Shown piece after piece: positions 14,287-22,638 of a DNA stretch of 32,890 bases (position 1 is the stretch's first letter; each line of letters begins with the position of its first letter). The position numbers and the translations under genes were made by a program. The notes below the pieces were generated by a model. That model did no database searches. It saw only the letters and a program-made list of their open reading frames with translations, and was not told the origin of the DNA. Origin of the DNA: an uncultured Prevotellaceae bacterium (GTDB taxonomy: Bacteria; Bacteroidota; Bacteroidia; Bacteroidales; Bacteroidaceae); assembly GCA_902776545.1 (NCBI GenBank), contig CACYQO010000026.1, positions 1 to 32,890 on the forward strand. Reading direction: 5' to 3'.

Positions 14287-14356
14287 AATTTCTAATTTCT
14301 AATTTCTAATTCCTAATTACTAATTCCTAATTTCTAATTCCTAATTCCTAATTCCC
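14287..14356. repeat. Heptamer array TAATTNC between the GH10-like and DUF1735-type genes
   Basis: About ten tandem heptamers (TAATTTC, TAATTCC, TAATTAC on the + strand) fill the junction from the start codon at 14286 to and including the TAG stop of the gene at 14348. On the transcript it reads (G/A)GAATTAG... immediately up to ATG. Confidence 0.9.
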
Positions 14357-15493
14357 TTTGACGTATTTAGAAGAGAAGAACTCGCGCTTGTTTGACTCAC
14401 GGGTCTGAACGACGAGGGTATCGGTTGTGGATACCTGGATGTCGCTGTTGGCGAATTTGACATCGTAAGCCAGACGGAGGATGTCACGCTGGACAGGCTG
14501 TCCGTTGTTGCTGCCCCACTGGTAGTCCTTGTATTCAGGGCGCTCCGTTCCCTTGGTGATGAATTCGCCGGAGCCGGTGGCTGTCACGTCTTTGTCGTCG
14601 GTGGAAATCGTACACTGATCGCCATTGAACGTGAGGATAAGGTTACACAGTATGGAAGCACCAGAGGTCTTGAAGTGTACGGGGAAGATGGCCTGCGTCA
14701 TGTTCTTGGTCTTGATTTCGCAGATCTCGTCGTTCTGGTTCACGGGATTCTCCTTGTAATGCTCAAGGTCGGAGTTCACCAGCGATACGTCTCTGCGGAC
14801 AACGGTTGAAAGGACGCCCTTTTCCGTCACCTGATCCACACCACGGCGGATATATTTCCCCTGCCAGGGATTCATATACTTCACGCAGTAGAGCACATAG
14901 TCTTTGGCGAGCACTTCCCAGTCCTCGGTATTCGTGCGAGAGGGATCGAGACCTTCACGGGGGGTGCCTGAGAGAATATGGTCAATGCCTGTGACCTCCA
15001 TCATCCTGATGGGAATGACATAGTAGTCTTTGACAGAATTTTCGTCGTCGAAGAAGTCTTTGGTGAACTCTACTTCGACATAGCCCCGGCTGTCGCCATT
15101 GTAGGGAATGGTGTTGGACAGCAGACGGTAGTGGCTTGTGGGCATGGGACGAACAGGCTCGTCGGGGTTGCCGCCTTCATCTGTGAAATAGAGGTTGTTG
15201 CAGAGTGACTCCTCGACGACAATGGTCGCCACAGCGTCACGTCCGTGATAGGCTCCACCCATAGTCGCCCAAATACGGCACTTGTGCTCGTTGTCGAGCG
15301 TGTTGTCGTATATGTCATTGCCAAGAATCAGTGTACGCACCGGATTCTGGTAGGCGAAGTAGGCGGTGGTGCCTCCTTCATAGTCGGGGAACTCCTTGTC
15401 TGCATTGTAGCAGGATGTCAGGAGGAAAGAGGAAAGTGGAAAGAGGAAAGAGATTACTCCTGCCGCTGTCTTATTTGTTAATTTGGTAATCAT
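14348..15493 (-). CDS. DUF1735-type PUL lipoprotein (surface glycan-binding candidate)
   Basis: The 381-residue lipoprotein has signal MITKLTNKTAAGVISFLF... with lipobox LLTSC (Cys28). The N-terminal half (about 35-175) resembles DUF1735/BT_3987-type domains of Bacteroidales PUL proteins: an opening DYEGGTTAYFAYQNPVRTL, and NTIPYNGDSRGYVEVEFTKD followed by YYVIPIRM. The C-terminal half (about 200-381; YCVKYMNPWQGKYIRRGVDQ) is beta-rich and reminiscent of the domains that follow DUF1735 in these loci. No catalytic motif is seen. Its place directly after the second susD suggests binding of the target glycan at the cell surface. The 52 bases encoding part of its signal peptide are identical to those of the downstream-numbered susD gene at 15574-17433. 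Confidence 0.72.
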   Translation of the reverse strand: MITKLTNKTAAGVISFLFPLSSFLLTSCYNADKEFPDYEGGTTAYFAYQNPVRTLILGNDIYDNTLDNEHKCRIWATMGGAYHGRDAVATIVVEESLCNNLYFTDEGGNPDEPVRPMPTSHYRLLSNTIPYNGDSRGYVEVEFTKDFFDDENSVKDYYVIPIRMMEVTGIDHILSGTPREGLDPSRTNTEDWEVLAKDYVLYCVKYMNPWQGKYIRRGVDQVTEKGVLSTVVRRDVSLVNSDLEHYKENPVNQNDEICEIKTKNMTQAIFPVHFKTSGASILCNLILTFNGDQCTISTDDKDVTATGSGEFITKGTERPEYKDYQWGSNNGQPVQRDILRLAYDVKFANSDIQVSTTDTLVVQTRESNKREFFSSKYVKGN

Positions 15494-15573
15494 AATTTCT
15501 ATTTTCTAATTACTAATTCCTAATTTCTAATTACTAATTCCTAATTTCTAATTCCTAATTTCTAATTTTCTAA
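15494..15573. repeat. Heptamer array TAATTNC between the second susD and the DUF1735-type gene
   Basis: About eleven tandem heptamers, with small length irregularities (one TATTTTC and one TAATTTTC), span the entire junction from the ATG at 15493 to the stop of the gene ending at 15574. Confidence 0.9.
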
Positions 15574-17433
15574 TTACTGCCATCCCCTGTTTTGCATGAG
15601 GTTGCTCCATTTGAGCGTTTCACTCTTGGGAATCGGTCCATACCACTGATAAGGAGTGGTGAACTTGCGTTCCTCCACATCAATGATGGTGTAGGAGAGT
15701 TCGCCAGTTTCCTCGTTACGGTCAATCTGCATGCCCTTCACACCTTCGTCGATAGGCATTTGCCAGCGACGGAGATCCCAGAAGCGCTTGTTCTCAAAGC
15801 AAAGCTCGATGCGGCGCTCGTTGCGGATCAGCTCCATCATCTTGGTCTGGTCTGTTGCACACTCTTCCAAATAGGCGTCGCCAGTTTTAAGTTCGACACC
15901 GTACTCATCGGTAGCGAGTCCGGCACGCTTACGGATGGCCATAATCACATCGTAGGCCGTGAAGCCGAAGTTCCCACCATCGACATCCGGTCCCCAGGCA
16001 TCATTGGCTGCCTCTGCATAGGCGAGGAAGATCTCCGTGAAACGGATGCGCGGATAGATGTGCTGCTGCTCAATTTTCGAACTTGACAGCGGGCTGACAT
16101 CCTCGCGGAGAAGTTTCTTCAGGTAATAGCCTGTACGGGTAGAGGTGCCGATGTTGTTCAGGTTGTCCATCGTCTCACCCTTGCTGTTAGGATAGTTGCC
16201 TGTGATGATATCCGTCTTTCGGTACGTTGAGCCGTTATAAAGGATGTAGAGCTCAAGACGCGGGTCACGGTCTGCATAAGGATTCTGTGGATCGTAACCT
16301 GCTCTCGGATTGGTGATGGGATGACCGCTGCGCATGGGGAAGGCGTCGACGAGATTCTGCGACGGATTGATGCGGCCGCTGCCATACAGCGACGGCGGGA
16401 AGTTCTCCCCCTCCTGTTCTGCATTCTTTTTACGGTCTTCACGCCAGAGGATCTCCGGCATCTCACCGCCAGAGGGTTCAAGCTTGCTCGTATTCTTGTA
16501 CCAGGTGTTACCCGTCGGGTCTAATCCTGCCACACCGCCAATGCGCTTGAGGACATTTCCGCAAAGTATGGCTGCATCAGCAGAAGAGACTTTGCTCTGT
16601 TCGCGGAATGCCGGACTGGCTGCAAGCAGGGCAATCTGTGCCTTGACAGCCTCGGCGATCCTGCCAGACAAGAGGTTGCGGGCCTTGTCGCCAAACACGA
16701 GGTTGTAATTGGAACTGTTTGCACCCAGGGCGACATACTTGGGAGGAATCTGCGATTCGAGGGTGATGTCTCCATAGTCCAACGGGAGCAGCGCCATGGC
16801 ACTGTCGCAGTCGTTGAAACACTGCTGGACACATTCTGCGAAGGTAGCACGCGGCTGGTTGTAGTCAGAGCTACCGTCCTCAGCCGTCGTGAGCAGGGGC
16901 ACTCCGTAGAGAACGCCATCATCGCCATAACCTCCATGAGCCTGAAGCAAATAATAATAGAGGATGGCACGAAGGCCGAAAGCCTCACCTTTCAGACGGT
17001 CGATGAACATCTGCTGCTTGGAAGCAGAACTGGGTGCCCATTTCACGTTATCCACTTTAGAGAGGAAGAGGTTGATATACTGGATACCGTCCTTACAATT
17101 GTTCCATTTCGACATCGGGTCGTTGTCTGATGCCCAAGTGCCTGTGGTCATAGTCAGGTAGGAACTGCTCTTCAGGTTCGTGACAGCATCATCTGTAGCA
17201 ACGTCGGTCCAGTTCCACTGGTTTCCGACATTGGTGATATACGGCAGACGGTCGTAACCATAAATCTGCAGTCCATGTGCATACTTAGACTCCTCGTACA
17301 TGGCTTCCTCCTGCCGGTTGTTCTCGTCTGCCGGCTCGAACATGTCGTCGCAGGATGTCAGGAGGAAAGAGGAAAGTGGAAAGAGGAAAGAGATTACTCC
17401 TACTGCCACCTTATTATATATCTTTGTAATCAT
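15574..17433 (-). CDS. SusD/RagB-family lipoprotein (second pair)
   Basis: The 619-residue lipoprotein has lipobox LLTSC (Cys28). SusD proteins are surface glycan-binding lids on SusC transporters. Family landmarks: an N-terminal tetratricopeptide-like helical region with QYINLFLSKVDNVKW and EAFGLRAILYYYLLQAHGGY, then a C-terminal IRFTEIFLAYAEAANDAWGP and IRNERRIELCFENKRFWDLR followed by RWQMPIDEGVKG. Length is usual to slightly long. It pairs with the SusC-like gene upstream (17500-20454). The start MITKIYNKVAVGVISFLF belongs to a signal cassette shared with three other lipoprotein genes of this operon. Confidence 0.93.
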   Translation of the reverse strand: MITKIYNKVAVGVISFLFPLSSFLLTSCDDMFEPADENNRQEEAMYEESKYAHGLQIYGYDRLPYITNVGNQWNWTDVATDDAVTNLKSSSYLTMTTGTWASDNDPMSKWNNCKDGIQYINLFLSKVDNVKWAPSSASKQQMFIDRLKGEAFGLRAILYYYLLQAHGGYGDDGVLYGVPLLTTAEDGSSDYNQPRATFAECVQQCFNDCDSAMALLPLDYGDITLESQIPPKYVALGANSSNYNLVFGDKARNLLSGRIAEAVKAQIALLAASPAFREQSKVSSADAAILCGNVLKRIGGVAGLDPTGNTWYKNTSKLEPSGGEMPEILWREDRKKNAEQEGENFPPSLYGSGRINPSQNLVDAFPMRSGHPITNPRAGYDPQNPYADRDPRLELYILYNGSTYRKTDIITGNYPNSKGETMDNLNNIGTSTRTGYYLKKLLREDVSPLSSSKIEQQHIYPRIRFTEIFLAYAEAANDAWGPDVDGGNFGFTAYDVIMAIRKRAGLATDEYGVELKTGDAYLEECATDQTKMMELIRNERRIELCFENKRFWDLRRWQMPIDEGVKGMQIDRNEETGELSYTIIDVEERKFTTPYQWYGPIPKSETLKWSNLMQNRGWQ

Positions 17434-17499
17434 AATTTCTAATTTCTAATTACTAATTCCTAATTTCTAATTCCTAATTTCTAATTCCTAATTCCTAAT
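17434..17499. repeat. Heptamer array TAATTNC between the second susC and second susD
   Basis: About nine tandem heptamers fill the junction between the ATG at 17433 and the TAA stop of the gene ending at 17500. Confidence 0.9.
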
Positions 17500-20454
17500 T
17501 TAAAGAGTTACCTTAACACCGAGATTGTAGAAACGCGTCTGTGGTGCATAACCCACTGTTGTTTCCATCAACTTACGTTCCTTGGAAATTGTAAGGAGGT
17601 CGTTTCCATTCAAGTAAATAGAGAGGGCCTTGACCCACTTGCCGTTAAACATTTCCTCCGGGAAATCGTAGGTCAGCTGAACCTTGCGAAGGTTGAAGCG
17701 GTCGGTGCTGTACATCCAGAACGTGGAAGCTGCAGCATTGTTGGCCGAGTTCTGTGTGGACAGACGGGGATGGGTAGCAGAAGCTGCCGACTCATCGGAA
17801 GTCCAACGGTTACGGGCATTGACTGAGTACTTGGCATCGCCACTCATATAGTAGTAGCCGTTGTTCTTCATGCCATAGGCACCGAACTGGCCATTACCCA
17901 GGATAAAGAGCGTGAAGTTCTTATACTTGAGTGTGAGGTTCACACCACAGGTGAAAGGAGATCCGTATGTACCTGACTTGCCAAGATCCACCTGGTCTTT
18001 GCTGTCGAGGACACCGTCGCCGTTCACATCTTCGTACTTCAGGTCACCGGGCTGGATGGTACCACCGATCTTCGGCGTCGGGAGTTCGCTCTTCAGAGTA
18101 TATTTGCCAGTGCCCTCATTGTAATTAAAGTCGCTGGTGGAATAGAATCCCAGGCACTTGTAGCCCCAGATAGCATCGATGGCACGTCCTTCCTTGTGCT
18201 GGTAGTCATATTCCACGAGCTCATCGTAAACCTTGTTCTTGGTCGTCAGATAAGTACCGACGAAACCAAGCTGGGCGTACACCGGTCCGAACTGCTTCCG
18301 GGCCGTAATGCTGAAGTCAAGACCCTTGCGGTTCTGGACGTTGTTGTTGATGGCCGGCATGAATGTACCGTTGTTAAGACCACCCTGCAGGTGTGAGGGG
18401 AATGTGGTCAGATTCTGCACGATGAAGCCGTCCATATCTGTATTGAAGTAGGTAAGGTCAACGTCGAGCAGCTTGTTGAATAACGATCCGCGCAGGCTGA
18501 TAGAGAACTCCTTGCGATGGATGTAGTCGAGCGAAGGGTTGCTACCCATCGTCGAATTGGTACGGTCTGTAGAAGATCCCTCATTCCAGTGGAAGTTACC
18601 GCCGGACGTTGTCCATAGGGCATCGTAGAGATAGTAGTACTTGTCAGTATTACCGACTCTCATATAGACATCGATATCCTCGTTCAGATTGCTGTATGAG
18701 GCACTGAGCAGCAGATCGTCGACGAATTTTGCCTTCATGAAGTTCTCCTTGGCGATGTTCCAGCCGACGGTGAATGAAGGTGAGAGGGCGCCACGGTGAC
18801 CTTCTGCCAGACGGGCGGAATGTACGGCAGCCACTGAAGCCTCTGCAAAGTAACGGCCCATATAGTCATAACCGGCCTGGAGTCCCAAGTTGGCATTGGC
18901 ATAACGGTGGTACTCGCCACTGCGTGTGGTGGTGTACATATTGGCGAGAAGCATACCTGTCACATGATGCTTGCCGGCAAACGTGTTGTCGTAGTCGAAA
19001 TGACCGTTCCAGCTGATCGTCTGGCGGTATTTGGTGTTCGACATGGCCATGTGACCTGTCACGATCTCGTCGTTCTGCTGGGTGATGCCTACGATGACAT
19101 CCTCAGAATTGTAGTTACTCCATGTGGGAATGAACACGGCGTACTTGTTGTCGTAGGAAAGGCTGTAGTTGGCAGCATAGTCAATCGAGAACAGCGTCTT
19201 GAACGACAAACCCTTCACGAAGTTGCCCATGTCATAGATGATACCGGCATCGAACTGGAACTGACGGCTCACGTCTGTTGTCTGACCACCGAAATAGCAG
19301 TCTGCAATGGCGTTGGTCTGCGTGGCCTTCGTACCTCCGGGGAAGTACTGTCCGTCGAGCAGGTTAAGAGACTTGTGGAGGAGGGCAAGTGCCTTCGTGG
19401 CATTGGGATCCACCATATCGATGGAAATCAGCGGGGCGGCGTTCTCCGGGAAGTTCGGACGGCCGTATTTGCCAGTATTGACCCAGTTGCCATTCTGCAG
19501 CTCTTCACCCGCAGCCTCATGCCAGAATTCACCTTTGTTCTTGTTGGCATTGTAGAACGTGGCGCTGGCGTTGGCAAAACCCTTGATCACCTTGTTGATC
19601 ACGAGGTCCACATTACCACGTACACTGAAACGGTCGGTGTAGTTCTCCTTGGCATCACCGAAGTTCAGGAGATCCTCCACACGGTAGTAGTTGATGTTCG
19701 TGTAGAAGTGGGCACGCTTACCACCACCCTGAATCTCCAACGTTCCTTCCAGACGGTTGTAGGCCTTGCGGACGTACTCGTCTGAATAGTAGTTCACGTT
19801 CGGATAGCGGTAGGGGTTGAGACCCGAGGCATGATTGTAGATATCCTGCTGGGAATACCTCGGATCGAGACCGTCGTTTCTGCGGGCCTCGTTGTAGAGG
19901 GTCATGTACTCAGCTGATCCCAGGTACTCCGGGAATTCCTTCGCCACGTGGAAACCGGCGTTGGCGTTGGCCTGGATCTGAAGACCGTCCACCTTGCCAC
20001 GTTTGGTGGTGATCAGGATGGCACCCTTGGCACCCTTGGAGCCATAGAGTACGACGGCCTGAGCACTCTTGAGGAAGGTGATCTGCTCGATCTCAGAGGG
20101 AAGCACATTGTTCGAAGGACGCTTCACACCGTCGATAATCACGAGCGGCATGTTGCTGTTGTCATTATTGTCCAGACGGTCATTGTCCATACCCCAAAGG
20201 TTGTTGCCGTTCCATCCGCCGACAAGCCCTAACATGTCTTCAAGGCTGCCCGTCGTATAGTCCTTCTTCTGCAGTTCTTCCATGTCAACATAGGAAATGC
20301 CTCCGGGAAGCTGGTCTGCATCTACGTCGCGGAAAGCAACATGCACTTTCTTTTTCACCACGGTAGAGTCAGCGTCGTCAGCAGTCTGGGCCAACGAGCA
20401 GACAGATCCCGTCAGCAGCATTCCCGCTATTGCATATTTTATCTTAGTAATCAT
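17500..20454 (-). CDS. SusC-like TonB-dependent transporter lacking the N-terminal CarboxypepD-reg-like domain
   Basis: The 984-residue outer-membrane transporter has signal peptide MITKIKYAIAGMLLTGSVCS (cut after LA-Q). The plug domain (about 50-165) includes GGISYVDMEELQKKDYTTGS, PLVIIDGVKRP, SEIEQITFLKSAQAVVLYGS and GAILITTKRG, followed by a long beta-barrel ending FYNLGVKVTL. Unlike the first SusC it lacks the beta-sandwich extension normally preceding the plug, and no typical SEVVVVGYG TonB box is seen; KKKVHVAFRD may occupy that place. This form is familiar for the second SusC of double SusC/D loci such as xylan PULs. With its SusD (15574-17433) it should import oligosaccharides, energised by TonB. 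A duplicated copy of its start region lies just upstream (20474-20535). Confidence 0.92.
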   Translation of the reverse strand: MITKIKYAIAGMLLTGSVCSLAQTADDADSTVVKKKVHVAFRDVDADQLPGGISYVDMEELQKKDYTTGSLEDMLGLVGGWNGNNLWGMDNDRLDNNDNSNMPLVIIDGVKRPSNNVLPSEIEQITFLKSAQAVVLYGSKGAKGAILITTKRGKVDGLQIQANANAGFHVAKEFPEYLGSAEYMTLYNEARRNDGLDPRYSQQDIYNHASGLNPYRYPNVNYYSDEYVRKAYNRLEGTLEIQGGGKRAHFYTNINYYRVEDLLNFGDAKENYTDRFSVRGNVDLVINKVIKGFANASATFYNANKNKGEFWHEAAGEELQNGNWVNTGKYGRPNFPENAAPLISIDMVDPNATKALALLHKSLNLLDGQYFPGGTKATQTNAIADCYFGGQTTDVSRQFQFDAGIIYDMGNFVKGLSFKTLFSIDYAANYSLSYDNKYAVFIPTWSNYNSEDVIVGITQQNDEIVTGHMAMSNTKYRQTISWNGHFDYDNTFAGKHHVTGMLLANMYTTTRSGEYHRYANANLGLQAGYDYMGRYFAEASVAAVHSARLAEGHRGALSPSFTVGWNIAKENFMKAKFVDDLLLSASYSNLNEDIDVYMRVGNTDKYYYLYDALWTTSGGNFHWNEGSSTDRTNSTMGSNPSLDYIHRKEFSISLRGSLFNKLLDVDLTYFNTDMDGFIVQNLTTFPSHLQGGLNNGTFMPAINNNVQNRKGLDFSITARKQFGPVYAQLGFVGTYLTTKNKVYDELVEYDYQHKEGRAIDAIWGYKCLGFYSTSDFNYNEGTGKYTLKSELPTPKIGGTIQPGDLKYEDVNGDGVLDSKDQVDLGKSGTYGSPFTCGVNLTLKYKNFTLFILGNGQFGAYGMKNNGYYYMSGDAKYSVNARNRWTSDESAASATHPRLSTQNSANNAAASTFWMYSTDRFNLRKVQLTYDFPEEMFNGKWVKALSIYLNGNDLLTISKERKLMETTVGYAPQTRFYNLGVKVTL

Positions 20455-20535
20455 AATTTCTAATTTCTAATTTCTAATTTCTAATTACATTATTTATCTT
20501 AGTAATCATAATTTCTAATTTCTAATTTCTAATTA
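20455..20535. repeat. Duplicated start-region plus heptamer array upstream of the second susC
   Basis: Two near-identical segments each contain ATCTTAGTAATCATAATTTC followed by TAATTTC heptamers and CTAATTACATTA (about 20441-20492 and 20496-20540). The segment therefore contains the real start region of the susC gene (ATG 20454) and a second ATG at 20509. Confidence 0.85.
20474..20509 (-). CDS. Upstream mini-ORF created by duplication of the susC start (11 residues)
   Basis: ATG at 20509 reads MITKINNVIRN and stops at TAG 20474-20476, inside the heptamers, 19 bases before the real ATG at 20454. It repeats the first five codons (MITKI) of the real protein. It may be translated because it carries the same initiation context, and could act as a leader ORF or simply be a by-product of the duplication. 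Confidence 0.4.
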   Translation of the reverse strand: MITKINNVIRN

Positions 20536-20537
20536 CA

Positions 20538-22562
20538 TTACCATCCCGGGTTCTGTGGGAAGTTCTCGTACAGATAGGTGTCCTTGTCAGGAAGCGGGAA
20601 CCAGTAATGCTTGGATTCCAGACGACGGGCAATCAGGTCTTCCCTGTGGAAGTTACCGATCTTGGCGTCCTTCGGATCGTGATCCTTAAACCATGAAGCA
20701 GCTTCCAGACGTTCGAACTCATGAGAGTATTTCGTCGTATAAGGAGCCTCTGTCAGGAGCAGCCAGCGCTGGAGGTCACACCAGCGGAAGCCTTCGAAGG
20801 AAAGCTCCACAGCGCGCTCACGGCGTACTTCATCAATAAAGTGCTCCCTGGTGTCCATGCAGTTGGCAACGACATGCTCCATGGGATAGTCATCAGAGTT
20901 CACACGGTCGCGGAGGGCGTTGATGGCTTCAACAGCAGAGTACGACGGGCAGTAAGTGGGTCTGTCCTTCAGGTCGCTGGCTGAATTGGCGATGGCAGCC
21001 CTTGCCTCTGCATACATCAGATAGACATCAGCCAGGCGCATGTAGGGCAGATAGCACTGGAAGGCATAATCCCAGTCGTACCATCTGTCACCTTCGTTAC
21101 ACTGGTGAGGTATCAGCTTCTGGATGAAATAGCCCGTGCTGCTGGCATTGTCGATGGCACGCATGGCACCACCGGTGAAGAGGTCGCAATACTCGAGCTT
21201 CTTCTGCTCGCCATCCAAGGCGTCTGTGCTGAGCACATAGTGGAAACCGTCGAACACGATGTCATGATACAGTCGTGGGTCGCGATCCTTATAGGGATGC
21301 TCCGGATCCCATCCGGCTTTCTCGTTGATCACCAACTGACCGTTCTGAACCAGATAGATGGGCTGTCCATTGGCCATGCCGTACTGATCCACGAGGTTGG
21401 CTGTCGGATGGTGGATGATGTTGTCGTGAGCCACAAGACCGGCCACCTTCGGACCGAAGATCTTGGCGCAGTTCCAGTTGGCAGAGTTCACACCAGGATA
21501 TGCACCACGGAAGATGGCCTCCGTAGATCCGGGCATATTCCAGTTCTGCTTCACGGTATAGAAGATGTCAGCGTAGCAGGACTCTGCATTCTCGTCACGC
21601 TCGTGATCGTAGATGTTGGAATACCTGTACTCAGCCAGTTTATACTTTACGGTTCCTTTCTTGACCAGGTCAAGCGCCTTGCCGAGAGCTTCAGCAGCCT
21701 GCTTACAGTAGGCGACATCATAATCGTAGGTCTTGCCGTTGCTGCTGGCACCTAAGAGCTGGGCAGTACCACCGTTCTTGGTCTTCTCAAACTCCTTCAT
21801 AAGGGGAGAACCAGCCCAGAGATAGCACTTGCCAAGATAGCAGAGTGCCATGAACTTGTTGACACGCAGATCGTTCTTTCCTCCAGTCTGCATACCGGCC
21901 AGTGTCTCGTCCCAGTCGTAAGGCAGCAGGTCGTATGCCCTTTCAAAATCCTCTGCACAGCGGTTGGCACATTCCTGGAACGACAGGCGGGGCAGCTCAG
22001 GGATCTGTGAACCGAAGGCCTCGTCGATGTAGGGGAGACCGCCGAAGTAGCACATCAGCTCGAAGTGCCACCATGCACGGAAGAAATACATCTGTCCGAG
22101 CAGCAGGTCACGCTCTTCGTCTGTTCCTACGAGCGACTTGATCTGCTCGATACCCATGTTACATTTACGGATGCAGTACCAGGAGTTTTTCCATAGAGAG
22201 CTTCTGTCACCGTTCAGCCAGCACTGGCTGTTAGTCCACCAGTTACGGTAGTTGCCAAGATCCACCTGATGGTCCATGTGTGCATAGCCCTCCGGATTGT
22301 GAACAGCGTCGTCACCGAAGTTCCATGCGGTACAATAGTTGATCTTCTGCTTATCGGGAATCAAATTATATATCTCCTCAATATATCCCTGGAAGTTGCG
22401 GAAGTTCTTAAATGCCTCATCCTCTGCCACGATACTCTCCGGATCCTTATCCAACCAGTCGGTGCAGGATGTCACGAGGAAGGATGTCACGAGGAAGGAG
22501 GAAAGAGGAAGGAGGAAGGAGATTACTCCTACTGCCACTTTATTAAATATTTTGGTAATCAT
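20538..22562 (-). CDS. SusD/RagB-family lipoprotein (first pair)
   Basis: The 674-residue surface lipoprotein has lipobox VTSC (Cys33) and partners the SusC at 22639-25854. Landmarks: FRNFQGYIEEIYNLIPDKQK near the N-terminus, LLLGQMYFFRAWWHFELMCY, a large insertion-rich middle region, and the C-terminal MRLADVYLMYAEARAAIANS and RRERAVELSFEGFRWCDLQR. It binds the glycan at the surface and closes the transporter. In the signal peptide FLVTSFLVTSC contains a perfect 15-base tandem duplication (22467-22481 and 22482-22496), which lengthens the hydrophobic core without moving the lipobox. Confidence 0.94.
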   Translation of the reverse strand: MITKIFNKVAVGVISFLLPLSSFLVTSFLVTSCTDWLDKDPESIVAEDEAFKNFRNFQGYIEEIYNLIPDKQKINYCTAWNFGDDAVHNPEGYAHMDHQVDLGNYRNWWTNSQCWLNGDRSSLWKNSWYCIRKCNMGIEQIKSLVGTDEERDLLLGQMYFFRAWWHFELMCYFGGLPYIDEAFGSQIPELPRLSFQECANRCAEDFERAYDLLPYDWDETLAGMQTGGKNDLRVNKFMALCYLGKCYLWAGSPLMKEFEKTKNGGTAQLLGASSNGKTYDYDVAYCKQAAEALGKALDLVKKGTVKYKLAEYRYSNIYDHERDENAESCYADIFYTVKQNWNMPGSTEAIFRGAYPGVNSANWNCAKIFGPKVAGLVAHDNIIHHPTANLVDQYGMANGQPIYLVQNGQLVINEKAGWDPEHPYKDRDPRLYHDIVFDGFHYVLSTDALDGEQKKLEYCDLFTGGAMRAIDNASSTGYFIQKLIPHQCNEGDRWYDWDYAFQCYLPYMRLADVYLMYAEARAAIANSASDLKDRPTYCPSYSAVEAINALRDRVNSDDYPMEHVVANCMDTREHFIDEVRRERAVELSFEGFRWCDLQRWLLLTEAPYTTKYSHEFERLEAASWFKDHDPKDAKIGNFHREDLIARRLESKHYWFPLPDKDTYLYENFPQNPGW

Positions 22563-22638
22563 AATTTCTAATTTCTAATTCCTAATTCCTAATTTCTAAT
22601 TCCTAATTTCTAATTTCTAATTCCTAATTCCTAATTCT
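22563..22638. repeat. Heptamer array TAATTNC between the first susC and first susD
   Basis: About ten tandem heptamers, all TAATTTC or TAATTCC, fill the junction between the ATG at 22562 and the TAA stop of the gene ending at 22639. Confidence 0.9.

Noticed and set aside
18907-19785. Long + strand ORF (292 codons) opposite the second susC
   Set aside because: Shadow of the conserved plug/barrel coding sequence; Val/His-rich, no domain or initiation context.
14287-22638. CRISPR-like arrays between polysaccharide genes
   Set aside because: The units are contiguous heptamers with no spacers and no cas genes nearby; they are simple tandem repeats.
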